This document shows positions 1 to 7,426 of a stretch of 21,070 nt of DNA, piece by piece. Position 1 is the stretch's first letter, and every line of letters starts with the position of its first letter. A program made the translations under genes and the position numbers. The notes below the pieces were generated by a model. It worked only from the letters and a program-made list of their open reading frames with translations, was not told the DNA's origin and searched no databases. This DNA is from Acidobacteriaceae bacterium (GTDB lineage Bacteria > Acidobacteriota > Terriglobia > Terriglobales > Acidobacteriaceae), in assembly GCA_003133425.1 (NCBI GenBank), contig PKXI01000363.1:1-21070 (forward strand), given 5' to 3'.

Positions 1-62
1 CATCTTGCGTTGGACAAGAGTACGCTGCGCCGCTTTCCATTGCCATTTAGACTAGATAGGTC

Positions 63-1361
63 ATGAGCACACTGAAAGCCGTCCGCGGCACTCGCGATTT
101 GCTGCCGCCTGAAACGGCCCTCTGGAACCGCATCGAAGCTACCGCTCGCGCCGTCTTTGCACGCTACAACTTCGGCGAAATTCGCACGCCTGTCTTTGAA
201 GATACGGCGCTCTTTGCCCGCAGCGTGGGCGAGGAAACCGATATCGTCTCGAAAGAGATGTACACCTGGGAGGATCGCGCCCGCGCGCAGTCGGAGAAGA
301 CACAGTCGCTGACGCTGCGGCCTGAGAACACCGCCGGCGTGGTGCGCGCTTACATCGAGCACCAGTTGGGCGAGAGCGGCCAGTTGCAGAAGCTCTATTA
401 CATCGGCCCGCAGTTCCGCCGCGAGAGGCCGCAGAAGGGCCGCTACCGGCAGTTTTCGCAGATTGGCGCCGAGGTGCTGGGACCGCCGTCAGCAGGCAGC
501 GAGAGCCCGCTCCGCGACGCCGAAGTGCTGGAGATGCTGGCCACCCTGCTGGATGAGCTGGGGATCACCGGCTGGATGCTGGAGCTGAATTCCGTAGGCT
601 CCGCCGCTGACCGCGCCCGCTACAACGAAACGCTTCGCGCCGCTCTTGTTCCGGTGGTCGGCCAAATGTGCCAAGACTGCCAACGCCGCGCCGTTACCAA
701 CCCTCTGCGCGTGCTGGACTGCAAGGTTCCCGCCGATCAACCCATCATCGACACGCTGCCGGTGATTGCCGATTCGCTTGACGATGCATCGAAGGCGCAC
801 TTTGCCGCGGTTACAGCGGCCCTGGACGCAGCCAGTGTTCCTTACACGCGCAACAACCGGCTGGTGCGTGGCCTGGACTACTACACCCGCACCACCTTTG
901 AGTTCACGCATGGCGGCCTGGGCGCGCAGAATGCACTGCTCGGCGGCGGCCGCTATGACGGCCTGAGCGAGGCCATCGGCGGACCCAAGGCGCCGGGCAT
1001 CGGCTTTGCCATGGGCGAGGACCGGCTGGTTCTGACGCTCCTTGCCCAACTAGACCAGAAGGCTGCCGCGCTCAAGGCGGATGCTTATATTGCCCCGCTC
1101 GGCGAAAACCTGAACGCCGCCGCTCTGGTTCTGGCCCGTGAATTGCGCCACCAGGGGCTGTGGATTGAGCTAGGCGAAGGCAGTTTTCGCCTCAAGAAAT
1201 CCTTCGATGCTGCCGACAAGACCGCGCGCCAGATCGTCATCCTGGGCGAAGACGAGCTTCAATCCGGTATCCTTACAGTGAAGACCTTCGCCACCGGCAT
1301 TCAGACCAAGGTTCCTCGCGCGGATCTGGCTGTCTTCCTCTCAAAACCAGCAGGCGAGTAA
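63..1361 (+). CDS. hisS: Histidyl-tRNA synthetase
   Basis: This 432-aa protein is a class IIa aminoacyl-tRNA synthetase that charges tRNA-His with histidine in the cytoplasm. Motif 2 is visible at about residues 118-135 (FRRERPQKGRYRQF). The histidine-specific signature LVRGLDYY lies at about 267-274. The glycine-rich ATP-site segment LLGGGRYDGL follows at about 292-301, and motif 3 (GIGFAMGEDRL) comes shortly after. The length is normal for bacterial HisRS. The ATG at 63 gives the expected N-terminus (LKAVRGTRDLLPPE). Only a weak ribosome-binding sequence (TAGG) precedes it, and the 62 bases before it show no convincing promoter. The gene lies 12 nt upstream of aspS in the same orientation, so the two are probably co-transcribed. 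Identification is very secure. Confidence 0.97.
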   Translation: MSTLKAVRGTRDLLPPETALWNRIEATARAVFARYNFGEIRTPVFEDTALFARSVGEETDIVSKEMYTWEDRARAQSEKTQSLTLRPENTAGVVRAYIEHQLGESGQLQKLYYIGPQFRRERPQKGRYRQFSQIGAEVLGPPSAGSESPLRDAEVLEMLATLLDELGITGWMLELNSVGSAADRARYNETLRAALVPVVGQMCQDCQRRAVTNPLRVLDCKVPADQPIIDTLPVIADSLDDASKAHFAAVTAALDAASVPYTRNNRLVRGLDYYTRTTFEFTHGGLGAQNALLGGGRYDGLSEAIGGPKAPGIGFAMGEDRLVLTLLAQLDQKAAALKADAYIAPLGENLNAAALVLARELRHQGLWIELGEGSFRLKKSFDAADKTARQIVILGEDELQSGILTVKTFATGIQTKVPRADLAVFLSKPAGE

Positions 1362-1373
1362 AGGACACAGGTA

Positions 1374-3251
1374 GTGCTCGATTTCTTAGGCAATCTTGAA
1401 CGAACGCATCTTTGCGGCGACTTGCGCGCCGCTCACGCTGGCCAGCAAGTGGTTCTGATGGGCTGGGTTAACCGCCGCCGCGACCACGGCAACCTCATCT
1501 TCCTCGATCTCCGCGACCGCTCCGGCATTGCCCAGATCGTGCTGGACAAGGAGCTGACCCCCGACGGCCACCTGAAGGGTGAACAGGTACGGCCGGAATA
1601 TGTCGTCGCCGCCGTGGGCAAGGTAAGCCTGCGCGATAAGGACGCCATCAACCCCAAGATGCCGACCGGTGAAATCGAGATTGAGGCGACGCAGTTGCTC
1701 GTTCTCAATGACGCGCGCCTGGCGCCGTTTTCGCCTTCTGATGAAGCCATCCAGAACGAGGAAGTCCGCCTCAAGTACCGCTATGTGGACCTGCGCCGGC
1801 CGGAGATGCAACGCAACTTCTGGCTGCGCCATGAGATTACGCTCGCCATCCGCGAGAGCCTCAGCAAGCAGGGATTTCTGGAAATCGAAACGCCAATTCT
1901 CACCAAGTCCACCCCCGAAGGCGCGCGCGATTTTCTGGTACCGAGCCGCGTTCATCCGGGCGAGTTTTACGCGCTGCCGCAATCGCCGCAGATCTTCAAG
2001 CAGATTCTCATGATCAGCGGCTTCGATCGCTACTTCCAGATCGCGCGCTGCTTCCGCGACGAGGACCAGCGCGCCGACCGCCAACTCGAGTTCACGCAGG
2101 TCGATCTGGAGATGAGCTTTCCGCGCCAGGAGACGGTCTTCGGCGTGGTTGAGCAGTTTCTGGCAGCGGGCTTTGCGGCGGCAGGCGTTACGCTTCCCAC
2201 GCCCTTCCCGCGTATCACATACGACGATTCAATGCGCCAATTTGGCAGCGACAAGCCGGACCTGCGCCTGCCGGGGCTGACCGATGTGCGCGCGGCGTTC
2301 ACCGACGCAGCGCTCGCGACCCTGCAGATTGATCCTGCGCTGCCCGTCGTCGCTCTCCGCATTCCCAAGGTGGGCGAGCTGAGCCGCAAGGAGCGCGAAG
2401 AAAACCACCCGATCTTCGACCAGAAAAAGGGCGCCAAGTTCATCGACGACTTCAAGCGGCTGGCTAAAGGCTTCCCTGAGGCCGCGGCGAAGGTGCGCGA
2501 GCTGGCCGGTGCGGCTGAGAGTGACTTCGTCATCATTGTGGCCGGCGACCCAGCCCATCACGTCAAGGCCAGCGACACCAAGTTTGAAGGCCGCCTGTCT
2601 GAACGCGAGATCAACGTGTACTCGGCCGCGGGAAATTTCCGCACTGAACTCGCGAAGAAATACGCCGATCGGCATGGAGCTTTCGGCATCACCGAGGAGG
2701 CCGTCCAAAACGCGAATCCGCGGAGCGGCGGAAAAGCAGTCGATGGGGCGTCTGCGTTCAACCCCATCTGGATCGTCAACTTCCCCATGTTCGAGTACGA
2801 CCTGGCCTCGGCAAAGTGGATGCCCGCGCATCATCCGTTCACCTCGCCTTTTGAAGCTGACATGGCCAACCTGATCAGCGATCCGGCCAGCGTGCGCGCC
2901 AACTGCTACGACCTGGCGATGAACGGCCTCGAACTCGGCTCGGGCTCCATCCGTATTCACCGCAAGGATGTGCAGCAGCAGATTTTTCAATCGCTGGGAA
3001 TTTCAGATGAAGAAGCCAAGGCACGCTTCGGCTTCTTCCTCGATGCGCTGGAGTACGGCACACCGCCCCACGGCGGCATCGCGCTCGGCCTCGACCGCAT
3101 TGTGATGCTGCTGGCCGGCGCGCCCAGCCTGCGCGAAGTGATCGCCTTCCCCAAGACCGCCAAGGCAATCGACCTGATGGCCGACGCGCCAACGACGGTC
3201 AGCGAGCACCAGTTGAAGGAACTGCACATACGTGTGGCGTTGAAGAGCTGA
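1374..3251 (+). CDS. aspS: Aspartyl-tRNA synthetase, bacterial type
   Basis: This 625-aa class IIb synthetase attaches aspartate to tRNA. It has an N-terminal OB-fold anticodon-binding domain (about residues 10-120). The catalytic core carries motif 2 at about 227-244 (FRDEDQRADRQLEFTQVD) and motif 3 at about 570-580 (ALGLDRIVMLL). The bacterial-specific GAD insertion sits between them, which accounts for the length above 600 aa. Translation starts at a GTG 12 nt after the hisS stop, and this start gives the standard N-terminus. Residue H38, in the segment RRRDHGN of the anticodon-binding domain, matches the histidine reported for non-discriminating AspRS enzymes rather than the leucine of the E. 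coli type. The enzyme may therefore also charge tRNA-Asn; that part is inference. It ends 24 nt from the convergent Uma2-type gene. Confidence 0.97.
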   Translation: MLDFLGNLERTHLCGDLRAAHAGQQVVLMGWVNRRRDHGNLIFLDLRDRSGIAQIVLDKELTPDGHLKGEQVRPEYVVAAVGKVSLRDKDAINPKMPTGEIEIEATQLLVLNDARLAPFSPSDEAIQNEEVRLKYRYVDLRRPEMQRNFWLRHEITLAIRESLSKQGFLEIETPILTKSTPEGARDFLVPSRVHPGEFYALPQSPQIFKQILMISGFDRYFQIARCFRDEDQRADRQLEFTQVDLEMSFPRQETVFGVVEQFLAAGFAAAGVTLPTPFPRITYDDSMRQFGSDKPDLRLPGLTDVRAAFTDAALATLQIDPALPVVALRIPKVGELSRKEREENHPIFDQKKGAKFIDDFKRLAKGFPEAAAKVRELAGAAESDFVIIVAGDPAHHVKASDTKFEGRLSEREINVYSAAGNFRTELAKKYADRHGAFGITEEAVQNANPRSGGKAVDGASAFNPIWIVNFPMFEYDLASAKWMPAHHPFTSPFEADMANLISDPASVRANCYDLAMNGLELGSGSIRIHRKDVQQQIFQSLGISDEEAKARFGFFLDALEYGTPPHGGIALGLDRIVMLLAGAPSLREVIAFPKTAKAIDLMADAPTTVSEHQLKELHIRVALKS

Positions 3252-3275
3252 AGCTTCAGAAAATCCTGGACATCG

Positions 3276-3809
3276 TTACGCCCGGTCCAACTCCGCGAAC
3301 AGTTCGCTGAGTACGACGCGAATCGGCGTCTCCGACACGGTGAGTTCGCCGGTGCGCACCTCTTCGAGGCCGGCAGAAGTGTATTTATAAGCCACCCGCG
3401 GCTCGGGGTCGATCATCCAAATGTTGTCGATGCCGAAGCCGCGATACTCTGAAGCTTTCTCCTGCATGCGCCGCAGCGAATCTTCCGGCGAGAGGATTTC
3501 AATGGCAATCAGCGGCGGATGCGTCACATAGCGATCGAACTTCTCGCCCGCTCGCATTACCAGCACATCAGGAACCCGGAAATTCCTGGCCCCGGTCTGT
3601 GTGCGCAACTCCGGAAAAACCTCGACTCCCCATTCGTCGCGTTTCAGCATGAAAAGAAATGTGAGATACCGCTGGATGATGGAGTGCTCTTTTTCGCCCA
3701 AGTTCCGTTCCTCGATCCGCCCATCCACAAATTCGCGGTCGGGGCTCCAACTCGTGCGGAGGTACTCCCGCACGGTCCAGAGTTCTTCCGAATTGGGCAA
3801 TGTCGCCAT
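3276..3809 (-). CDS. Uma2 family (DUF820) putative endonuclease
   Basis: This 177-aa protein fits the Uma2/DUF820 family, which has a PD-(D/E)XK-like restriction-endonuclease fold. Visible signatures are the N-terminal LVDG-like segment (REFVDGRIE, about 26-34), RVPDV at 78-82 with the candidate catalytic Asp81, and IEILSPED at 103-110 with Glu104. Further on come a lysine and tyrosine (K118, Y122) and the C-terminal W-x-IDP segment (WMIDPEPRV, about 131-139). These match the family's usual order and length. The biological role of most Uma2 proteins is unknown; they are often present in many copies in cyanobacteria and acidobacteria. The ATG start is preceded by no strong ribosome-binding site. 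No partner toxin, antitoxin or methylase is adjacent. The family call is firm, the nuclease activity is inferred. Confidence 0.88.
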   Translation of the reverse strand: MATLPNSEELWTVREYLRTSWSPDREFVDGRIEERNLGEKEHSIIQRYLTFLFMLKRDEWGVEVFPELRTQTGARNFRVPDVLVMRAGEKFDRYVTHPPLIAIEILSPEDSLRRMQEKASEYRGFGIDNIWMIDPEPRVAYKYTSAGLEEVRTGELTVSETPIRVVLSELFAELDRA

Positions 3810-3868
3810 AGGTCTATTATCTTCCCAAACCGGCGGCCCGGCGAGACGAGCCTGTCTGTCCAGCGGGC

Positions 3869-4180
3869 CTACTCGGTGTCCGACTCCGATGCGCCTTCTT
3901 CTTCGCCTTCGACGGAGATTCGCAGCGAGCGCAGAAAGTGCAGGTCGTTGGGTGTGAAGGAGCCTGCGGACGCTCCTTCCTCTGCGCCATCGCCTTCGGC
4001 AGATTCGGCTTCTTTGGCCAAAACTTCGTTGAGGCCGATGGTGGCTTCAAGCATCAGCAGCACGTCGAAGCCGTGCTTGCGGATATCCTGCACCACTCCT
4101 GCGATTTGCTCGCTCTCGATGACCGACTCGTGGATGGCCTCGCCCAATTGTTGAATCAGTTCGCGCAGACGCGATGTCAC
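3869..4180 (-). CDS. Small acidic-tailed hypothetical protein (103 aa)
   Basis: I do not recognise a named family. The start is a GTG at 4180 because a perfect AGGAGG (4186-4191, complement strand) sits 5 nt upstream. Longer in-frame starts would put that site inside the coding region. The first 55 residues look like two amphipathic helices (RLRELIQQLGEAIHESV, then GFDVLLMLEATIGLNEVL). The middle is rich in Ala/Glu/Gly. A short segment, FTPNDLHFLRSLRI at about residues 77-90, looks like a conserved element, and the tail is strongly acidic. There is no signal peptide or membrane segment, so it is probably a cytoplasmic helical protein. It lies 59 nt upstream of the Uma2-type gene on the same strand and is divergent from the membrane protein starting at 4338. 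I believe similar proteins occur in other acidobacteria, but that is from memory. Confidence 0.75.
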   Translation of the reverse strand: MTSRLRELIQQLGEAIHESVIESEQIAGVVQDIRKHGFDVLLMLEATIGLNEVLAKEAESAEGDGAEEGASAGSFTPNDLHFLRSLRISVEGEEEGASESDTE

Positions 4181-4337
4181 GAATACCTCCTGAGCGGCGG
4201 CCGGCGCGAACATGTTAGCGCGGGTTGCGGCGTGAGATTTATCTACCTTACTGCCAACCCCGTTCAGGAGCAAACGGATTGCGGCGGCGAATGGCGAAAA
4301 ACATCTCACCCCGCGTCGCTGCTACCATCATAACGGA

Positions 4338-4769
4338 ATGAGACCACAGACAATCGGCCGCGTCCTTGGCACAGGCTTACGTGTTGCCGGCCGCATGGCG
4401 GGCGAGCGCCTGGCGGCCTCGGCACAATCCGCACCCGCGCAACAGCCCCGGCATCAGGCCCAACCGCTTGCGAACGCGGCAGTTCGGGTCCAGGCGGCCA
4501 GGCAAACCAGAGGCCAGGCCGGCGGAGGGGTGGCCCGTGGCGTCGGCGGCTTTCTGCGCCCCTTCCGGCGCGTTGGCGGCATTATCTGGCTTGAAGTCAC
4601 GGGCGTCTTTTTCCTTTTGCCGGTAGTTGTCTTTACTCCAAACCTCTGGCGCATGCGAGCCAGCTGGGCGCACGGCCCCGACCACCGGATGTTTCTGATC
4701 ACCACCATGGTTGTGGCGGTCTTCCTCTACCTTGGGGTCACCTCGTTCTGGCGGGCGCGGCGCAGGTAG
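4338..4769 (+). CDS. Hypothetical two-helix membrane protein
   Basis: This 143-aa protein has no family name I can assign. Residues 1-75 form a soluble, Ala/Gln/Arg-rich, low-complexity stretch with many basic residues. A membrane segment follows at about 83-100 (WLEVTGVFFLLPVVVF), then a short basic loop (NLWRMRASWAHGPDHRM). A second membrane segment lies at about 119-136 and the end is basic (WRARRR). The second half, from RVGGIIWLEVTG onward, looks much more constrained than the first. A basic N-terminal region next to a two-helix hairpin suggests an inner-membrane protein with a cytoplasmic tail. The ATG start is preceded only by a weak CGGA. It is transcribed divergently from the 103-aa gene. 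Confidence 0.75.
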   Translation: MRPQTIGRVLGTGLRVAGRMAGERLAASAQSAPAQQPRHQAQPLANAAVRVQAARQTRGQAGGGVARGVGGFLRPFRRVGGIIWLEVTGVFFLLPVVVFTPNLWRMRASWAHGPDHRMFLITTMVVAVFLYLGVTSFWRARRR

Positions 4770-4787
4770 GTTGTTTGCTGCCAACTC

Positions 4788-4958
4788 CTAGCCATTAAAA
4801 GGGAGTTGCTGGCCAAATCGCGAAAGCGCGTCAATGAGAACGCCGATAATTGCCAGCCCCACCAGCAGCGGTCCAAAGCCGTCCCATCCGCCGCCGTGCA
4901 CCAGCCTGAGACCCCCAATCCGTATCAACACCAACGTATTCAGCGCTGTAGTCAACAT
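4788..4958 (-). CDS. Very small membrane protein (56 aa)
   Basis: The ATG at 4958 is chosen because GGAGGGG lies 4 nt upstream on the complement strand; an upstream in-frame ATG at 4991 would read through that site. The 56-aa product is hydrophobic. A short N-terminal helix (TTALNTLVLIRIGG) is followed by a glycine/tryptophan turn (HGGGWDGFGP). A clear membrane helix, LLVGLAIIGVLIDAL, spans about residues 31-45, and the tail is polar. No enzymatic motif is present. It lies downstream of the YcxB-like gene on the same strand, about 100 nt away, and converges on the 143-aa membrane protein. The function is unknown. The strong ribosome-binding site and the coherent membrane topology support it as a real gene. 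Confidence 0.65.
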   Translation of the reverse strand: MLTTALNTLVLIRIGGLRLVHGGGWDGFGPLLVGLAIIGVLIDALSRFGQQLPFNG

Positions 4959-5057
4959 CGGACCCCTCCATGGGTTGGGCGGATCTCCCAACCGCTATAG
5001 AAGGAGAAACACAGCATTGCGCGCGAAGTTGCTTTGTGTCGATGAAGGGTTTGCGAG

Positions 5058-5639
5058 CTATCTTTTTGGAAGCGCCGCCGAGAGAATGGCGCGCAGCTCA
5101 TCCCGTTGCGCTTCGGAGAGACCCGCGAGCGACACAATCGAATACGCGCCGGAATGGAACATGAGGACGATCACGTCTTTCTCCTCGCACCAATAGTCGT
5201 AGACGTTCCCGGCACTCTTCGCTAAAGTGCCCACCGTCGTTTCCGTGGTGATGGAATCGCGCGTGATGTTCACGCTGAACTGCCCGAGCATGCGAGGATC
5301 TTTGCGGTACATGTAGTGCAGTCGCAGCGGAACAAGTCCTCCCACAACGAGGATCCAGACGCCGGCAAGCACGAGGAACGGACCAACTCTCTCGGAGAAT
5401 GTCGACAGAGAAGCGACACGGTTTGCTGCCGCAACGAACGATGACCGCGAGAAGGCTAAATGATAGGAAGCAGCCGATTGATGGTTGCCGGGTTGCACAT
5501 ATCGATAGAGCAACATCATGCCAGTCATGATCAAGATCCAGAACGCAGCCGTCTTGACGGAGGAGCGGGAAGACGCCTTGCGCACGAGTCTCCAGGCCCG
5601 ACGAAACTCCGCATCACTCACTGTGAAACTGAATTCCAT
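5058..5639 (-). CDS. YcxB-like membrane protein
   Basis: This 193-aa protein has the layout of YcxB-like proteins. A short N-terminal strand region (EFSFTVSDAEFRRA) comes first, followed by two membrane helices at about 31-47 and 86-108. The C-terminal beta-rich domain contains ITRDSITTET, a central DYWCEEKDVIVLMF segment and a closing helix (LSEAQRDELRAILSAAL). In this family that domain reads like a degenerate PH-type fold on the cytoplasmic side; no enzymatic function is known. The loop between the helices is longer than I would expect and is Ser/Ala rich (about 52-80). The ribosome-binding site is weak. The two very small membrane proteins flank it on the same strand. The family assignment is by pattern and is reasonably likely. 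Confidence 0.75.
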   Translation of the reverse strand: MEFSFTVSDAEFRRAWRLVRKASSRSSVKTAAFWILIMTGMMLLYRYVQPGNHQSAASYHLAFSRSSFVAAANRVASLSTFSERVGPFLVLAGVWILVVGGLVPLRLHYMYRKDPRMLGQFSVNITRDSITTETTVGTLAKSAGNVYDYWCEEKDVIVLMFHSGAYSIVSLAGLSEAQRDELRAILSAALPKR

Positions 5640-5817
5640 TCACGCCAGCCTAGCATCGCCTCGGCGGCCTTGGGAGTAGCCCTTTCGAGCTATTACTTCC
5701 GTCTAAAAAGCCGCGGCGCAACGGCGTAATTCAACTGCACCCACACGATAGCCGCGATGCTGACTCGAGTATCGATCACGCAAAGTGCAGCTTTGATTCA
5801 CCGCCGCAGACTGCCTT

Positions 5818-5988
5818 TCACACACGAGGCCGGTCGGGCTTGCGGGTCAGGTGCCAGATCGCAAGGCCCAGCGCCAGCACGCCCAATCCATAGCCCAGCA
5901 ATGCGGTGTGTCCGGTGTGAATCTTCCATCCCCGCCAGAACGCTATGCCTGCGGCCAGCAGCATCAACACCCCTCGAAACTGGTTCAT
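5818..5988 (-). CDS. Very small two-helix membrane protein (56 aa)
   Basis: Reading the complement strand from the ATG at 5988 to the TGA at 5818 gives a 56-residue protein. Two hydrophobic segments (GVLMLLAAGIAFW at about 6-18 and LGYGLGVLALGLAIWHL at about 31-47) flank a short polar loop (RGWKIHTGHTA). A positively charged tail follows (TRKPDRPRV). This is a convincing two-helix hairpin with both ends on the cytoplasmic side by the positive-inside rule. It is shorter than usual gene-calling limits and would be missed easily. Upstream GGAG is about 14 nt from the ATG, so the ribosome-binding site is poor. I recall similar small proteins in acidobacterial genomes, but the function is unknown. 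It lies between the YcxB-like gene and the divergent gcvT. Confidence 0.65.
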   Translation of the reverse strand: MNQFRGVLMLLAAGIAFWRGWKIHTGHTALLGYGLGVLALGLAIWHLTRKPDRPRV

Positions 5989-6069
5989 GCGCCTGTTCTC
6001 TCCAGCCTTCTTCTGCGGATTCTTTCCGCTCCCGCGGTACCTCTCATCCTAACGCGCTCGGAGCCGCGT

Positions 6070-6099
6070 TTGACCCCGCTGCCACCGCATCCCTATCGT
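6070..6099 (+). promoter_or_regulatory. Candidate sigma-70 promoter for gcvT
   Basis: A TTGACC -35 box at 6070-6075 and a TATCGT -10 box at 6094-6099 are separated by 18 nt. They lie 38 nt before the gcvT start, in the gap between the divergent small membrane gene and gcvT. The match to the housekeeping consensus is good for a GC-rich genome. No glycine riboswitch fold was recognised in the leader. Confidence 0.45.
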
Positions 6100-6137
6100 T
6101 AAAGGAGTAGAGCAAGATTCCTGAAAGGAACGCCTTC

Positions 6138-7304
6138 ATGTCTGAAACCGCCTCGCCCATTACCGAATCGCCCGCAGCCCCGCTCAAGAAGACCGCCCTC
6201 AACGCCACGCACCGCGCCCTCAAGGCCAAGATGGTGGACTTCGGCGGCTGGGACATGCCGGTCGAGTATCCCGGTCCGGGCGGCGGCCTCATTGCCGAGC
6301 ACATCGCAGTACGCACCGGCGTGGGCCTGTTCGACGTGAGCCACATGGGCGAGATTCAGTTTCGCGGCCCCGGCGCGCTGGCCGCTATTCAGCACATCAC
6401 CATGAACGACGCCTCGCGCCTCAAGGATGGACAGGCCCACTACTCCGCGCTGCTCACGCCCGCCGGCACATTCGTCGATGACATCCTCGTCCACCGCCTC
6501 AGCGACAATGATTACCTGCTCGTCGTCAACGCAGGAACGAAAGACAAGGACTACGCGTGGATTCGGAAACAGGTGGGCGCGCGCCCCGGCATTCACATCA
6601 GCGACTACTCCAGCTACTACTCGCAACTGGCGCTGCAAGGTCCGCGCGCGCTGGAGACACTGCAAAAGCTGACGAAGGTCGATCTGGCCGCGATCAAGAA
6701 TTACTGGTTCACCTGGGGCACAGTGGCCGGGATTCCGAATGTGCTCATCGCACGCACCGGCTACTCCGGCGAAGACGGCTTCGAAGTCTACATCCCCGCC
6801 GACGAGCCCACCACCGTGAAGATGTGGAATGCGCTGATGGAAGCTGGTGCGGAGTTCGGCATTCGTCCCTGCGGCCTGGGCGCGCGCAACACTCTGCGTC
6901 TCGAAGCCGGCATGAGTCTCTACGGCCACGAAATCTCCGAAGAGATCAATGTCTTCGAGGGCGGCCTCGACCGCTGGCTCAAACTCGACAAGGGCGAGTT
7001 CATTGGCCGCGAAGCCTTGCTCGCAGTGCAAGCCGCCGGCGGTCCCAAGCGCAAAATCGTAGCTCTCGAAATGATCGACCGCGGAATCGCCCGCGACGGG
7101 TACACCGTGCACGATCTCGACGGCAACCAGATCGGGGTTGTTACTTCGGGCTCGCCCGCACCGTTTCTCAAGACGAATATCGCTCTGGCGCTCGTGCCCA
7201 CAGAAGTAGCCGCCAGCGGCGCAGACGTGCTGGTCAAGTGCCGAGCCAATTCAGTCCGCGCAAAACAGGTCCCGGTACCGTTCTATAAGCGGGCAAAGAA
7301 GTAG
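6138..7304 (+). CDS. gcvT: Aminomethyltransferase (glycine cleavage T-protein)
   Basis: This 388-aa T-protein takes the aminomethyl group from the lipoylated H-protein and transfers it to tetrahydrofolate, giving 5,10-methylene-THF and ammonia. Conserved segments are VDFGGWDMPVEYP (33-45), FDVSHMGE (65-72), FVDDILV at about 112-118 with the catalytic Asp of the family, RTGYSGEDGFEVY at mid-length, and GARNTLRLEAGMSLYGHE, which helps build the folate site. The length is slightly above the usual 360-375 aa because of an N-terminal Ser/Pro/Ala extension of about 15 residues. AAAGGA precedes the ATG at a suitable distance. No gcvH, gcvP or lpd lies in the window on either side, so the rest of the glycine cleavage system must be encoded elsewhere. 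lipA, which makes the cofactor for H-protein, is about 1.5 kb away. Confidence 0.96.
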   Translation: MSETASPITESPAAPLKKTALNATHRALKAKMVDFGGWDMPVEYPGPGGGLIAEHIAVRTGVGLFDVSHMGEIQFRGPGALAAIQHITMNDASRLKDGQAHYSALLTPAGTFVDDILVHRLSDNDYLLVVNAGTKDKDYAWIRKQVGARPGIHISDYSSYYSQLALQGPRALETLQKLTKVDLAAIKNYWFTWGTVAGIPNVLIARTGYSGEDGFEVYIPADEPTTVKMWNALMEAGAEFGIRPCGLGARNTLRLEAGMSLYGHEISEEINVFEGGLDRWLKLDKGEFIGREALLAVQAAGGPKRKIVALEMIDRGIARDGYTVHDLDGNQIGVVTSGSPAPFLKTNIALALVPTEVAASGADVLVKCRANSVRAKQVPVPFYKRAKK

Positions 7305-7380
7305 CAGCCGGGTTTGGAGTTGAAGGCACTACCGTTTGATCCGCTCTTATGTATCTGGAGCTTTCTGATTTACCAAAATT

Positions 7381-7426
7381 GGGTGCCCCACCCTCGCCGC
7401 GTTCTTGTTTTTGCGGCTAGGGTGGG
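7381..7426 (+). repeat. REP hairpin, left flank of the RAYT gene
   Basis: The head GGGTGC (7381-7386) is followed by a 14-bp stem: CCCACCCTCGCCGC at 7387-7400 pairs with GCGGCTAGGGTGGG at 7413-7426, with one mismatch, around a 12-nt loop. It is an inverted copy of 7971-8016, with 45 of 46 bases identical. The RAYT stop codon lies inside its right stem arm. Confidence 0.92.

Noticed and set aside
1..62. Promoter for hisS
   Set aside because: TTGGAC and TAGACT occur but their spacing is wrong for a sigma-70 promoter; the true promoter may lie before the window.
3248..3259. Palindrome CTGAAGCTTCAG overlapping the aspS stop
   Set aside because: It has no loop and no T-run; too short for a terminator and likely chance.
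5989..6137. Glycine riboswitch before gcvT
   Set aside because: The 149-bp leader has no paired aptamer-like helices; a plain promoter explains it.
6099..7112. Long complement-strand open frame (337 codons) inside gcvT
   Set aside because: It is antisense to a clear gcvT, lacks a recognisable motif and results from the high GC content that removes stop codons.
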